Below the pieces are notes generated by a model. That model was not told the origin of the DNA and made no database searches. It was given only the letters and a program-made list of their open reading frames with translations. Positions 34,938 to 44,066 of a stretch of 64,000 bases of DNA are shown here, one piece after another (within the stretch, counting starts at the first letter, position 1; every line of letters starts with the position of its first letter). Position numbers and translations under genes: made by a program. Source of the stretch: Caballeronia mineralivorans PML1(12) (GTDB lineage Bacteria; Pseudomonadota; Gammaproteobacteria; Burkholderiales; Burkholderiaceae); contig NZ_AEJF01000175.1 of the NCBI RefSeq assembly GCF_001028175.1, forward strand, positions 1 to 64,000, written 5' to 3'.

Positions 34938-37900
34938 TCAGCCGGCCAGCATCTCCGGCATCGGCGCCAGCAAAGCCTCAATATCCTCGGCAGAAAACTT
35001 CGCCGCACCCGCTTTGTCCTCACGCAAAATACTATCGGCGAGAGCGGCCTTGCGGTCCTGCATCGCGACAATGCGCTCTTCAATACTCCCCGCCACGATC
35101 AGCTTATAAACAAACACGGGCTTCAATTGCCCTATCCGATGCGCCCGGTCCGTCGCCTGGTTCTCAGCTGCCGGATTCCACCACGGGTCGTAGTGAATCA
35201 CGGTATCGGCGGCAGTCAGATTCAAGCCCACGCCGCCCGCCTTCAAACTGATCAGGAACAGCGGCACCTCACCGTCCTGGAAGCGCTTTACAGGCATAAC
35301 CCGATCAGTGGTATCTCCAGTCAAGGTGACATACGGGAGCCCGGCTTTATCGAGCGCGGCGGCAATGATCGCGAGCATCCCCGTGAACTGCGAAAACAAC
35401 AGCACCCGACGCCCCTCCTCAAGCAGCTCCGGCAACATATCGAGTAATAAATCGAGCTTCGCCGATTCCTCGACACGCCCAGCCCGCGCGAGCTTCACCA
35501 ACGCCGGATCGCAGCAAACTTGCCGCAACTTCAGCAGCGCCTCGAGCACGACAATATGGCTGCGCGCCAAACCCTGGTCCGCCACCGCCATACGCACTTT
35601 TTCCTGCATCGCGATCCGCACTGTCTCGTACAAATCACGCTGCGCACCCTCGAGCGCGACCGTTCGCACGATCGTGGTTTTCTGCGGCAATTCCTTTGCG
35701 ACTTCGTCCTTTCTTCGACGCAACATGAACGGCCGAATCCGCCGCACAAGCAAATCGCGCCGCACGGGATCGTCGTATTTTTCAATCGGCGTGCGCCAGC
35801 GTTTCGTGAAGTCTTTCTGTGAACCGAGGAAACCAGGCAGCAGAAAGTCGAACTGTGCCCACAACTCGCCAAGGTGATTTTCCAGCGGCGTACCCGTCAG
35901 ACACAACCGATGCCGCGCGCGTAAATCTCGAATCCCCTTCGCTGCCTTGGTCGCGACGTTCTTCACGATCTGCGCTTCATCCAGGATCAACAGGTGGTAC
36001 TCGTGCAGCGACAACATCGCCTGATCGCGCCACAGCAGCGGGTACGTAGTCAGCACGAGATCGTGCTCGCCGATCTGATCGAAACGTTCCTTACGTTGCG
36101 GGCCATGCAGATCCAGCACCCGAAGCGCAGGCGCAAACTTGCGCGCTTCCTCGCGCCAGTTGTGAATCAGCGTGGTGGGCAGCACGACCAGCGCCGGCCG
36201 GTCGAGGCGTCCCGACTCCTTTTCGACCAGGATGTGCGCGAGCGTCTGCACGGTCTTGCCGAGGCCCATGTCATCGGCGAGAACACCCGACAGATTGCGC
36301 TCGCGCAAGTACTGCATCCAGTTGAGCCCTTCACGCTGATACACGCGAAGCTCCGCCTGCAGGCCGTGCGGCACGGGCACTTCCCGCAGCCCCGGCCCTT
36401 CCTGCAAACGCTGCGCAAGCTCGCGAATGGAGACGTCGCCGTGAAACTGCCAGCGACCTGTGTCGCTCAGTGCTTCCAGCCGCCCGGCATCCTGTTCGGA
36501 GACACGCAGCGGATGGGAACCGATGGTATCGAAGAGATCGATCAGTACCCGCACCACCGGCTTGATTCGTGCCGCGCGCACCCGCAGCCGCTCGCCGAGA
36601 TCGGTCTTGAGCTCGATGCCTTCGTCGTCAGGTATCGAATCGATGGCGCCCGCCAGCCAGCGCCGGTCGCGCTGAAACAGGTCGGCCAGAAGCGGTTCAA
36701 GCCGGACGCTCCGCTCGCCCACGACAATGCCAAGCTCCAGGTCGAACCAGCCGTCAGCCGCCTGACGCGCGGTGCCCTGGATGTCGTCGATCTCGATGAA
36801 GTCGAAGCGGAATTCTGGCGACATGCTCACGCGCCAGCCGTCCTCGCGCAACGCGGGCAGTGCGTCGTTGGTGAACGAGGCCCAGGCAGCGGGCGCGGGC
36901 AAGCCGATCACGCCGTTCGGAATGGGCTTGGGGCCAAAGCGTTGATGCGAGGGGATCTGGCGGAAGCCGAGATCGTAAAGCGAGGCGAGGTAACGCGCTT
37001 CCACGTCGTGGCGGCGATTCACTTGAACCATTTCGCCGGACGCGGCGCGCATGACCGTGGTAGCGCGCGTGGGGTCGATGCTGAAGCCGTCGTAATCGAA
37101 GCTCACCAGGGCGAAATCGAGCACGTTGGCGGCCGTGCGCTCGTCGCGTGGCCGCCAACTGCCGTTGACGGGCCGCGTATCGAGCACGAGCACCGGCACC
37201 GGCTCGGTATCGACAACATGCAGATTCAGCGTTTCCTGCTCCGGCGGCGGGGGCAAGTCGGATGCAACTTCGCGCAGCATCGCGCTGACCAGCGGCGCTT
37301 CGGCAAGTGAGATAGGCGGCATCGACAAATAGTCGGCCAGTTGCCGCGCGGGTTGCGGCATATCCACGATGCCCGCTTCACGCGTTTCCGCATCGGCGAA
37401 CCAGAGCGGTTCGGTGGGAATGATCAACGTGGCTGCGGGCTCGGTTTGCAGCACGGGCCGCACGCGGTCGTCCAGATCCGGCGTCCACTCGATTCGTCCC
37501 GGCCGCATCGCGCCTTCGCCTAGCGGCCGGCGGGGCTCCGCAACGTCCTGGGAGGTAGGCATGGCGCTGAAGAGCCGGCCCGTTGCCATCATTCGATGCA
37601 GAAGATCCGCGCCTTCTTCGCCGTGCAACCCAAAACCGCCGAAATCGTTGCGGGTGCGTCCAATCACGAGCGCCCGCACGATCGTCATGTCTTCGTCGCT
37701 GACAAACTTTGGCTGCTTCACGAGCGCGGCGTCCAGATTGGTCCACGGCCGGTCGAGCGTCTGGAACGAACCGTCTGGACTGAGCCGTACTTTATGCAAC
37801 GCGACCTCGGCGGTGCGCATGATGCGCGACGCGCCCAAAACATAAACAAGCCCGAGCGCGCCATTCGCCTCACCGGGCTTTTTTGCGGAGGCGTTGCGAG

Positions 37901-38252
37901 TGGATGCAAAGCGCGAGCGGAATCCTTCAAGCCAGCCTGCCACTTCGGGGCGCACGGCTTCGGACTCTCGCGGTCTGTCCGAGGCGCTCGCAAGCAACAC
38001 GGCGGCGGCGTGCTTGCAGCCGAATCCGACCGGGCACGAACAATGGCCTTGCGCGGACAGCAAGCCGTGGTGGTCGTGAAACATGACTTCGACGGTATAG
38101 GGCCGGCGTTGCGTCCCTTGAACATTGGCGCGGAGTACGTCTTCGTCCCAGTGCAGACGCGTCACTTCGTCCACATAGGTACGCGCCTTGGCCACGGTAT
38201 GCGAGCCGAGCCACTTGATGATCTGAGCCGTGTCGTACGCAAACGCCGGCAT
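34938..38252 (-). CDS. SWIM-domain SNF2-family helicase/ATPase
   Basis: 1104 residues. The N-terminus carries a SWIM zinc finger (GHCSCPVGFGCKHAAAVLL, CxCxnCxH pattern, near residue 70). A long middle region without recognised motifs follows, then a complete SNF2 motor: Walker A in DDMGLGKT (about 660), LDEAQIVKN (about 759), LTGTPLENHLGELWAQFDFL, and the second lobe with FSQFTGMLAI, LISLKAGGVGLNLT and DPWWNPAAENQATDRAHRIGQ. Such proteins translocate on double-stranded DNA; the bacterial members have no settled role. The ATG at 38252 is preferred over a TTG two codons earlier. It lies 61 bases downstream of pncC on the same strand. Confidence 0.9.
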   Translation of the reverse strand: MPAFAYDTAQIIKWLGSHTVAKARTYVDEVTRLHWDEDVLRANVQGTQRRPYTVEVMFHDHHGLLSAQGHCSCPVGFGCKHAAAVLLASASDRPRESEAVRPEVAGWLEGFRSRFASTRNASAKKPGEANGALGLVYVLGASRIMRTAEVALHKVRLSPDGSFQTLDRPWTNLDAALVKQPKFVSDEDMTIVRALVIGRTRNDFGGFGLHGEEGADLLHRMMATGRLFSAMPTSQDVAEPRRPLGEGAMRPGRIEWTPDLDDRVRPVLQTEPAATLIIPTEPLWFADAETREAGIVDMPQPARQLADYLSMPPISLAEAPLVSAMLREVASDLPPPPEQETLNLHVVDTEPVPVLVLDTRPVNGSWRPRDERTAANVLDFALVSFDYDGFSIDPTRATTVMRAASGEMVQVNRRHDVEARYLASLYDLGFRQIPSHQRFGPKPIPNGVIGLPAPAAWASFTNDALPALREDGWRVSMSPEFRFDFIEIDDIQGTARQAADGWFDLELGIVVGERSVRLEPLLADLFQRDRRWLAGAIDSIPDDEGIELKTDLGERLRVRAARIKPVVRVLIDLFDTIGSHPLRVSEQDAGRLEALSDTGRWQFHGDVSIRELAQRLQEGPGLREVPVPHGLQAELRVYQREGLNWMQYLRERNLSGVLADDMGLGKTVQTLAHILVEKESGRLDRPALVVLPTTLIHNWREEARKFAPALRVLDLHGPQRKERFDQIGEHDLVLTTYPLLWRDQAMLSLHEYHLLILDEAQIVKNVATKAAKGIRDLRARHRLCLTGTPLENHLGELWAQFDFLLPGFLGSQKDFTKRWRTPIEKYDDPVRRDLLVRRIRPFMLRRRKDEVAKELPQKTTIVRTVALEGAQRDLYETVRIAMQEKVRMAVADQGLARSHIVVLEALLKLRQVCCDPALVKLARAGRVEESAKLDLLLDMLPELLEEGRRVLLFSQFTGMLAIIAAALDKAGLPYVTLTGDTTDRVMPVKRFQDGEVPLFLISLKAGGVGLNLTAADTVIHYDPWWNPAAENQATDRAHRIGQLKPVFVYKLIVAGSIEERIVAMQDRKAALADSILREDKAGAAKFSAEDIEALLAPMPEMLAG

Positions 38253-38313
38253 CAGCAAACCCGTCCGTGCATGGCCGTTCCCGTCTCAGCCTGTGTTGCC
38301 GCCATCCGCTTGA

Positions 38314-38814
38314 TCACCGTTCCCTTCTGTCCAGTAGTTCCAGCAAACCGCGCAATGCATGCGCGGCTGCCTGGATACGAATCTGCTCGCGATCGCCCTT
38401 GAATTGCTGCGTTTCCACCGCCGTGTGCAAGCGGTTGCTCCACGCAAACGACACCATGCCGACGGGCTTGGTTTCCGTGCCACCGCCCGGGCCGGCCACG
38501 CCGGTAATAGAAAGCGATACCTGTGCCCGGCTATTCCTCAGCGCGCCTTCGGCCATGGCCCGGGCAACGGGTTCACTCACCGCGCCATGGCGCTCGATCA
38601 TGTCGGCCGGCACGCCGATCATCTCGGTCTTCGCCAGGTTCGAATAGGTGACAAAACCGCGCTCGAACCACGCGCTGCTGCCGGAAATATCGGTCATGGC
38701 GGCGGCGACCAGACCGCCGGTGCAGGACTCCGCGGTCGCGAGCATCAGCCGCTCGTCGCGCAGTTTGTTGCCGGCACGGATAGCGAGCTGGTGGACGACT
38801 TTATCGGTGGCCAT
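38314..38814 (-). CDS. pncC: CinA C-terminal domain protein, nicotinamide-nucleotide amidase
   Basis: 166 residues, a stand-alone CinA C-terminal domain. Motifs: LATAESCTGGLVAAAMTDISGSSAWFERGFVTYSN, then VSLSITGVAGPGGGTETKPVGMVSFAW. The stand-alone domain is known as PncC, which converts NMN to nicotinic acid mononucleotide in the pyridine nucleotide cycle. It lacks the N-terminal MoeA-like domain of full CinA. It follows pgpA (48-base gap) on the same strand in a thiL-pgpA-pncC run; this order is common in proteobacteria. Confidence 0.92.
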   Translation of the reverse strand: MATDKVVHQLAIRAGNKLRDERLMLATAESCTGGLVAAAMTDISGSSAWFERGFVTYSNLAKTEMIGVPADMIERHGAVSEPVARAMAEGALRNSRAQVSLSITGVAGPGGGTETKPVGMVSFAWSNRLHTAVETQQFKGDREQIRIQAAAHALRGLLELLDRRER

Positions 38815-38862
38815 GGCGGAGACTCGGTTGGGCTGGTCGGAGGTGAGGGATAAGCCGGAGCA

Positions 38863-39399
38863 TCAGATCGTCATGCGCCACAGCGCGATCACGAGCAACG
38901 TGAAGAACGCAGCGGCGATATCGTCGAACATGATGCCGAAACCGCCTTTCAACTGGCGGTCGAAATAACGGATGGGCGGGGGTTTCACCATATCGAAGAA
39001 ACGAAACACGATGAACGCCCACAACTGCCCGGTGAACGTGGCCGGCGTGACGAACAGCAACACCAGCCAGAACGCAACGATCTCGTCCCACACCACCGGC
39101 GATGGATCGGCAATGCCCATTTTCTTCGCCGTGAAACCGCAGAACCAGCAGCCGGCCACGAAGCCGACGGCGATCAGCACGGCCCATTCGGCGACCGTCA
39201 GGTGCGGGTTGAACACCACGAACGACACCCACGCGAACAAGGTGCCGACGGTGCCCGGCGCGATGGGGGACAAGCCGCTGCCGAAGCCCAGCGACAGGAT
39301 ATGCAGCGGGTGCGACAGCATGAAGCGCGCGCTCGTCCGGCGCGGGGGCTTGGGTGGCGGTGTGTCGTCGAGTGTGTCGATGGTCGGATCAGTCTGCAT
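38863..39399 (-). CDS. pgpA: Phosphatidylglycerophosphatase A
   Basis: 178 residues. Removes phosphate from phosphatidylglycerophosphate to make phosphatidylglycerol at the inner membrane. The PgpA pattern is clear: FGSGLSPIAPGTVGTLFAW, VVWDEIVAFWLVLLF, and FRFFDMVKPPPIRYFDRQLKGGFGIMFDDIAA, with three or four hydrophobic segments. A Pro-rich cytoplasmic N-terminus precedes the first helix. The start ATG overlaps the 3' end of thiL by 11 bases, so the genes are translationally linked. Confidence 0.95.
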   Translation of the reverse strand: MQTDPTIDTLDDTPPPKPPRRTSARFMLSHPLHILSLGFGSGLSPIAPGTVGTLFAWVSFVVFNPHLTVAEWAVLIAVGFVAGCWFCGFTAKKMGIADPSPVVWDEIVAFWLVLLFVTPATFTGQLWAFIVFRFFDMVKPPPIRYFDRQLKGGFGIMFDDIAAAFFTLLVIALWRMTI

Positions 39400-40432
39400 G
39401 AAAATGGTCGAAGCCCGTGTCGAGGAAAGAAACCGGACCAGTGTTGTCGCGCCAGTCGATGGCCGGCAGGTCGTTGGGCGTACCAGACGGGGCCAATGAC
39501 GCGGGAGCCAAGGACGCGGCCAGACCCTCGATTGTACCGATGCGCGTCAGCAAAACTTTCTGAGCCTTCCCGATCCGGTCGATTTTGGCGCGCGCGTTCG
39601 CGGGCGCGGTGAAGCAGAGTTCGTAGTCGTCGCCGCCGGCCAGGATGCTGCGCACCTGCGCGGCCGGGGGCAGGGCGGCGATTACGCCCGAGCGCGGCAC
39701 CTGATCGATATTCACCGTCGCGCGCACCTTCGAGCGCTTCAATATATGGAGCAGGTCGCCGGCGAGGCCGTCCGACAGATCGAGCGCGGCATGCGCGATC
39801 CCCCGCAACGCGATGCCGAGCGCCACGCGCGGTTCCGGCTGCTCGAGCGCCTTGATTGCGATGGCTTCGTCGGCGGGGTTTTTCATCGACCATTCGCCGC
39901 GGCGGATGCCCAGCCCAGCGCGCGCGCCGCCGAGCACGCCGGATACCCAGATGTCGTCGCCGGGGCGCGCGGCATCGCGTCGCAGCGCACGAGCCGCCGG
40001 GACGTCGCCGAAGATGGTGATGCTGATGCTCACGTGCGGTCCGCCGGTCGTATCGCCGCCGATCAGCTCGCAGCCGTATTGCTTCGCGATATGGAAAAGG
40101 CCTTCGCTGAAGGCTTCGAGCCAGCTTTCATCGGCTTTCGGCATCGATAGCGCGAGGGTGAACGCGCGCGGTTTCGCGCCCATCGCAGCGAGGTCCGACA
40201 GGTTCACCGCCAGCGCCTTGTAACCGAGCGCCCACGGCGAGACATCGGGGAAAAAATGGCGGCCCGACACCAGCATGTCGGTGGAAATCGCCAGGTGCTG
40301 GCCGCGCTTCGCAGCGAGCAGCGCGCAATCGTCGCCGATACCGAGCGTCGCCTTCGGTCCATGCTCCGTTGACGGAAACGCGGCGGCGGGCTGGGAAAAA
40401 TATCGTTCGATCAGGGAAAACTCTGAGAGCAT
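39389..40432 (-). CDS. thiL: Thiamine-monophosphate kinase
   Basis: 347 residues from ATG 40432; the open frame goes up to 40558 but the conserved start is MLSEFSLIERYF. ThiL phosphorylates thiamine monophosphate to the active diphosphate. Motifs: LGIGDDCALL (ATP/metal site), ISTDMLVSGRHFF, LSDLAAMGAKPRAFTLALS, LIGGDTTGGPHVSISITIFG, and LDLSDGLAGDLLHIL. First gene of the thiL-pgpA-pncC operon, divergent from maeB across a 245-base gap. No THI-box (TPP riboswitch) is apparent ahead of it. Confidence 0.95.
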   Translation of the reverse strand: MLSEFSLIERYFSQPAAAFPSTEHGPKATLGIGDDCALLAAKRGQHLAISTDMLVSGRHFFPDVSPWALGYKALAVNLSDLAAMGAKPRAFTLALSMPKADESWLEAFSEGLFHIAKQYGCELIGGDTTGGPHVSISITIFGDVPAARALRRDAARPGDDIWVSGVLGGARAGLGIRRGEWSMKNPADEAIAIKALEQPEPRVALGIALRGIAHAALDLSDGLAGDLLHILKRSKVRATVNIDQVPRSGVIAALPPAAQVRSILAGGDDYELCFTAPANARAKIDRIGKAQKVLLTRIGTIEGLAASLAPASLAPSGTPNDLPAIDWRDNTGPVSFLDTGFDHFHAD

Positions 40433-40677
40433 CGGCGGTCCGGCAATGTCGAGGGAGAGTTGGGGACGATGCGCGCCTGTTGACGCGCGTTTCATCTCAA
40501 TAAGGGAAATTAGCGGCGTGAAGCGGCTGCCGGCATGCGGTTTACGCTGTTTTTCCAAGCCTTGTCCGTATGGGCTATCAGCCGCGAATTGCCGGTATTG
40601 CCATCCGGAGAGCCCGTTGATTGGCGCTACAATGCGTTCGAACTTCTATTCTAATCTTGCCCTTAGCCCGACGCCTC

Positions 40678-42984
40678 ATGACCACTCCTGCCGATAGCGC
40701 CAAAGCCAAACTCCGCGAAGCCGCGCTCGATTACCACGAGTTTCCCACCCCCGGCAAAATCGCGATTGCTCCGACCAAGCAGATGATCAACCAGCGCGAT
40801 CTCGCGCTGGCGTATTCACCGGGCGTGGCTTTCGCGTGCGAGGAAATCGTCGCCAATCCGCTGAACGCCGCGCGTTTCACCGCGCGCAGCAACCTGGTCG
40901 GCGTCGTGACGAACGGTACGGCGGTGCTCGGGCTCGGTAATATCGGGCCACTCGCGTCGAAGCCGGTCATGGAAGGCAAGGCGGTGTTGTTCAAGAAGTT
41001 CGCAGGCATCGACGTGTTCGACATCGAGTTGAACGAGATGGACCCGCACAAGCTTGTCGACGTGATCTGCGCGCTCGAACCTACGTTCGGCGGCATCAAC
41101 CTGGAAGACATCAAGGCGCCGGATTGCTTCATCGTGGAACGGGAATGCCGCAAGCGCATGAAGATCCCGGTGTTCCATGACGACCAGCACGGCACGGCGA
41201 TCGTGGTCGCGGCTGCCATCACCAACGGCCTGGTGGTGGTCGGCAAGAAGATTGAAGAGGTGAAGCTGGTCGCCTCCGGTGCGGGCGCGGCGGCGCTCGC
41301 CTGTCTGGACCTGTTGGTCGAACTCGGCATGAAGCTCGAGAACATCTTCGTGACGGATCTGGCCGGCGTGGTCTACAAGGGCCGCGTGGAATTGATGGAC
41401 CCGGACAAGGAGCGTTTTGCGCGCGAAACCTCGGCGCGTACGCTGGCTGACGTGATGGAAGGCGCAGACGTATTCCTCGGGCTGTCCGCTGGTGGTGTGT
41501 TGAAGCAGGAAATGGTCAAGGGCATGGCGCAAAAGCCGCTGATTCTCGCGCTCGCCAACCCGACGCCGGAAATCCTGCCGGAACTCGCGCTGGAAGTTCG
41601 CCCGGATGCGGTGCTTGCCACCGGCCGCACGGACTACCCGAATCAGGTCAACAACGTGCTGTGCTTCCCGTTCATCTTCCGCGGTGCGCTGGATGCGGGC
41701 GCGAGCACGATCACGCGCGAGATGGAAATTGCCGCGGTGAACGCGATCGCGGATCTGGCGCGGCAGGAACAAAGCGATATCGTCGCGACGGCTTACGGCA
41801 TCCAGGATTTGTCGTTTGGTCCCGAGTACCTGATTCCGAAACCCTTCGACCCGCGTTTGATCGTGAAGATCGCGCCGGCCGTGGCCAAGGCCGCGATGGA
41901 TTCAGGCGTGGCAACGCGTCCTATCGAAGACATGGATGCGTACGAACAGCATTTGCAGCAGTTCGTGTATCACAGCGGCACGACCATGAAGCCCGTGTTC
42001 CAGCTCGCACGCAGTGTGGAGCCGGACAAGAAACGCATTGTGTTCGCCGAGGGTGAAGAAGAGCGCGTGCTGCGCGCCGTGCAGATCGCGGTGGACGAGA
42101 AGATCGCCAAGCCGATCCTGATCGGACGCCCGGCTGTGATCGCGCAGCGGATCACGAAGTACGGTTTGCGGTTGACGGCGGGCGTGGACTTCACCGTTGT
42201 CGATACCGATCACGACGAGCGGTATCGCGATTTCTGGCAGACCTATCACAAGATGATGGCTCGCAAGGGCATCAGCGAGCAGATGGCAAAGCTGGAAATG
42301 CGCCGCCGCACAACGCTGATCGGCTCCATGCTGGTGAAAAAGGGCGAAGCGGACGGCATGATCTGCGGCACGATCAGCACGACGCACCGGCACCTGCATT
42401 TCGTCGATCAGGTGATCGGCAAGAAGGAAGGCTGCAGCGTTTACGCCGCAATGAATGCGCTCGTGCTGCCGGGCCGGCAGATCTTCATTGTCGACACCCA
42501 CGTGAACGTGGACCCCACGCCCGAACAGCTCTGCGAAATCACGATCATGGCGGCGGAAGAAGTGCGCCGCTTTGGCATCGTGCCAAAGATCGCGCTGCTC
42601 TCGCATTCGAACTTCGGCACGAGCAACGCGCCGACGGCCATCAAGATGCGCGACACGCTGGCGTTGCTCCGCGAACGTGCGCCGGACCTGGACGTAGACG
42701 GCGAAATGCATGGTGACGTGGCGCTGGATGCCAATCTGCGTCGCGAAATCCTGCCGGAATCGACCTTGGTTGGCGATGCGAATTTGCTCGTACTGCCGAA
42801 TATCGATGCCGCGAATATTTCGTACAACCTGCTGAAGACGGCGGCCGGTAACAACATTGCCATTGGCCCGATCCTGCTGGGCGCGGCTCAACCGGTGCAT
42901 GTGCTGACGGCGTCGGCTACGGTGCGCCGGATCGTCAATATGACGGCGTTGCTGGTGGCGGACGCAACGGCTATCGCGCGATAA
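40678..42984 (+). CDS. maeB: NADP-dependent malic enzyme fused to a phosphotransacetylase-like domain (MaeB)
   Basis: 768 residues from the ATG at 40678. Residues about 1-430 are the malic enzyme: LALAYSPGVAFACEEI, PVFHDDQHGTAIVVAAAI, and the nucleotide fold VASGAGAAALACLDLL. The rest (about 430-768) resembles phosphate acetyltransferase, with RIVFAEGEEERVLRA and LPGRQIFIVDTHVNVDPTPEQ; in MaeB this part is regulatory, not catalytic, by family knowledge. It turns malate into pyruvate with NADPH. A strong terminator follows at 43046. The frame continues upstream without family residues. Confidence 0.96.
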   Translation: MTTPADSAKAKLREAALDYHEFPTPGKIAIAPTKQMINQRDLALAYSPGVAFACEEIVANPLNAARFTARSNLVGVVTNGTAVLGLGNIGPLASKPVMEGKAVLFKKFAGIDVFDIELNEMDPHKLVDVICALEPTFGGINLEDIKAPDCFIVERECRKRMKIPVFHDDQHGTAIVVAAAITNGLVVVGKKIEEVKLVASGAGAAALACLDLLVELGMKLENIFVTDLAGVVYKGRVELMDPDKERFARETSARTLADVMEGADVFLGLSAGGVLKQEMVKGMAQKPLILALANPTPEILPELALEVRPDAVLATGRTDYPNQVNNVLCFPFIFRGALDAGASTITREMEIAAVNAIADLARQEQSDIVATAYGIQDLSFGPEYLIPKPFDPRLIVKIAPAVAKAAMDSGVATRPIEDMDAYEQHLQQFVYHSGTTMKPVFQLARSVEPDKKRIVFAEGEEERVLRAVQIAVDEKIAKPILIGRPAVIAQRITKYGLRLTAGVDFTVVDTDHDERYRDFWQTYHKMMARKGISEQMAKLEMRRRTTLIGSMLVKKGEADGMICGTISTTHRHLHFVDQVIGKKEGCSVYAAMNALVLPGRQIFIVDTHVNVDPTPEQLCEITIMAAEEVRRFGIVPKIALLSHSNFGTSNAPTAIKMRDTLALLRERAPDLDVDGEMHGDVALDANLRREILPESTLVGDANLLVLPNIDAANISYNLLKTAAGNNIAIGPILLGAAQPVHVLTASATVRRIVNMTALLVADATAIAR

Positions 42985-43045
42985 GGTTTTTTTAAGCCCA
43001 CGCAGGACTGGCGGGTTTGGGCAGAAGTTTGAGTAGAAGTTCGAA

Positions 43046-43083
43046 AAGAGGGATGGCGACGGAGGGTCGCCATCCCTCTTTTT
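43046..43083 (+). terminator. Intrinsic terminator of maeB
   Basis: GAGGGATGGCGAC and GTCGCCATCCCTC form a 13-bp perfect stem with a five-base loop, followed by TTTTT. It lies about 60 bases after the maeB stop codon. Confidence 0.85.
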
Positions 43084-43160
43084 CATTTCGGCGACGTTTG
43101 CGTCGCCAAGATGCAGCGCTTGGCTGCCGGATTCCTGATATTTCCGCCGCGTCCCAAACG

Positions 43161-43187
43161 AAAAAAACGTGCCAGATGATCCGGCAC
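43161..43187 (-). terminator. Intrinsic terminator on the minus strand with no known gene upstream
   Basis: Read on the minus strand, CGTGCCGG...TGGCACG forms a 7-bp stem followed by TTTTTTT, a textbook terminator. No minus-strand protein gene ends here, so it suggests an unannotated transcript starting between it and the RNase gene. Confidence 0.6.
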
Positions 43188-43303
43188 GCTACGAGGTATG
43201 CAAGGGGATTTGCTTTGTCCTCCAAACAGCGATGGCGCCGGCTTTTACACCGTGGGAGCTTCGCGAGAGAGGCGACGCTGGTTCCACTCCCCAAACCATG
43301 CAT
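43161..43303 (-). ncRNA. Candidate small RNA (unnamed)
   Basis: About 140 bases bounded upstream by an AT-rich promoter-like TAATAAT (43316-43310) and downstream by the U-tract terminator at 43161-43187. The 5' part can pair GGTTC with GAACC, giving a first hairpin. It encodes no protein with a ribosome site. The terminator is solid, but the -35 is poor and the identity is unknown, so this is a hypothesis only. Confidence 0.25.
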
Positions 43304-43547
43304 GAACCTATTATTAACTCAATCAAGATAAAAATATCTCAGTTTTATCCTAAATATGATCCGCCCCGATTTTTTCGATCATCAACGGAAAATCACCGGC
43401 AGACCGCATGCAATGGTCCTATAAGCCGTAAAAAGCGCCCAAAAAACCGGCATCTTCCGAACCAACATTGATTCCGAGTGTCATTAGCGATACCCTTACG
43501 TCTTTCATGGTCGTCATATTTTTGGGTTCAAAGCGGGGACGGGTTTC

Positions 43548-44066
43548 GTGAAGCGCGCATGGTTTTGTGGATTCATCGTGGCGCTTTCTCTGGTGTTCAG
43601 CGGCTGCGGGAAAAGCGGGCCGGATTCCCAGAGTCCGGCCGCGAACACCTCGGCATTAGCGTCGCAAGCCGAGCCGCCGCACGTGTTGCAAGACAGGGAC
43701 AAGCTGCAAAGCGATCCGCGCGCAGAGAGCTGGCGCGATACCGCACCAGCGGGTTCGGGGCCGTCGCAGACCACCGTCGATGCATCGCAATTGCCAAAAC
43801 AGGCCATTGTGACGCTGCGGCGGATTGAGGCTGGCGGGCCCTTCCCGTTTGAGAAAGACGGCATCGTGTTTGGCAATCGCGAGCGTTTGCTGCCGCCGCA
43901 CCCGCGCGGTTTTTACCACGAATACACCGTTCCTACGCCGCGCGCCCGCGATCGCGGCGCACGCCGGATTGTATGTGGCGGGCCCCGTCGGCAGATCGAC
44001 AACTGCTTCTACAGCGACGACCATTACGTGAGTTTTAAACGCATTGCGGGATTAACTTCGGGATGA
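43548..44066 (+). CDS. Secreted guanyl-specific ribonuclease (RNase T1/Sa family), predicted lipoprotein
   Basis: 172 residues starting at a GTG with GGGGACGGG upstream. The N-terminus is a signal peptide ending in a lipobox-like LVFSGC (Cys about residue 20), then a disordered Ser/Ala/Gln-rich linker. The last 85 residues match microbial RNases of the N1/T1/Sa type: the general base Glu in FYHEYTVPTPRARDRGARRIV, the following Arg pair, and the general acid His in FYSDDHYVSFKRI. Such enzymes cleave RNA after guanosine. The stop codon overlaps the start of a barstar gene (ATGA), so enzyme and inhibitor are made together. Target (self defence, competitors, or RNA nutrition) is unknown. Confidence 0.85.
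   Translation: MKRAWFCGFIVALSLVFSGCGKSGPDSQSPAANTSALASQAEPPHVLQDRDKLQSDPRAESWRDTAPAGSGPSQTTVDASQLPKQAIVTLRRIEAGGPFPFEKDGIVFGNRERLLPPHPRGFYHEYTVPTPRARDRGARRIVCGGPRRQIDNCFYSDDHYVSFKRIAGLTSG

Larger units (their letters stand above)
42985..43547. other. 563-base intergenic region between maeB and the RNase gene
   Basis: Contains the maeB terminator (43046-43083), a minus-strand intrinsic terminator (43161-43187) with a possible small RNA upstream of it, and an AT-rich stretch (about 43305-43500) unlike the rest of the window. Two ORFs of about 100 codons, one per strand, span terminator hairpins and lack ribosome sites, so I do not call them. The AT-rich part probably holds the RNase promoter. 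Confidence 0.6.

Noticed and set aside
42992..43303. 103-codon minus-strand ORF in the maeB-RNase gap
   Set aside because: Spans two terminator hairpins and has no ribosome site; composition is not coding-like.
43169..43471. 100-codon plus-strand ORF in the maeB-RNase gap
   Set aside because: Begins inside a terminator hairpin, has no ribosome site and runs through an AT-rich promoter-like stretch; no recognisable motif.
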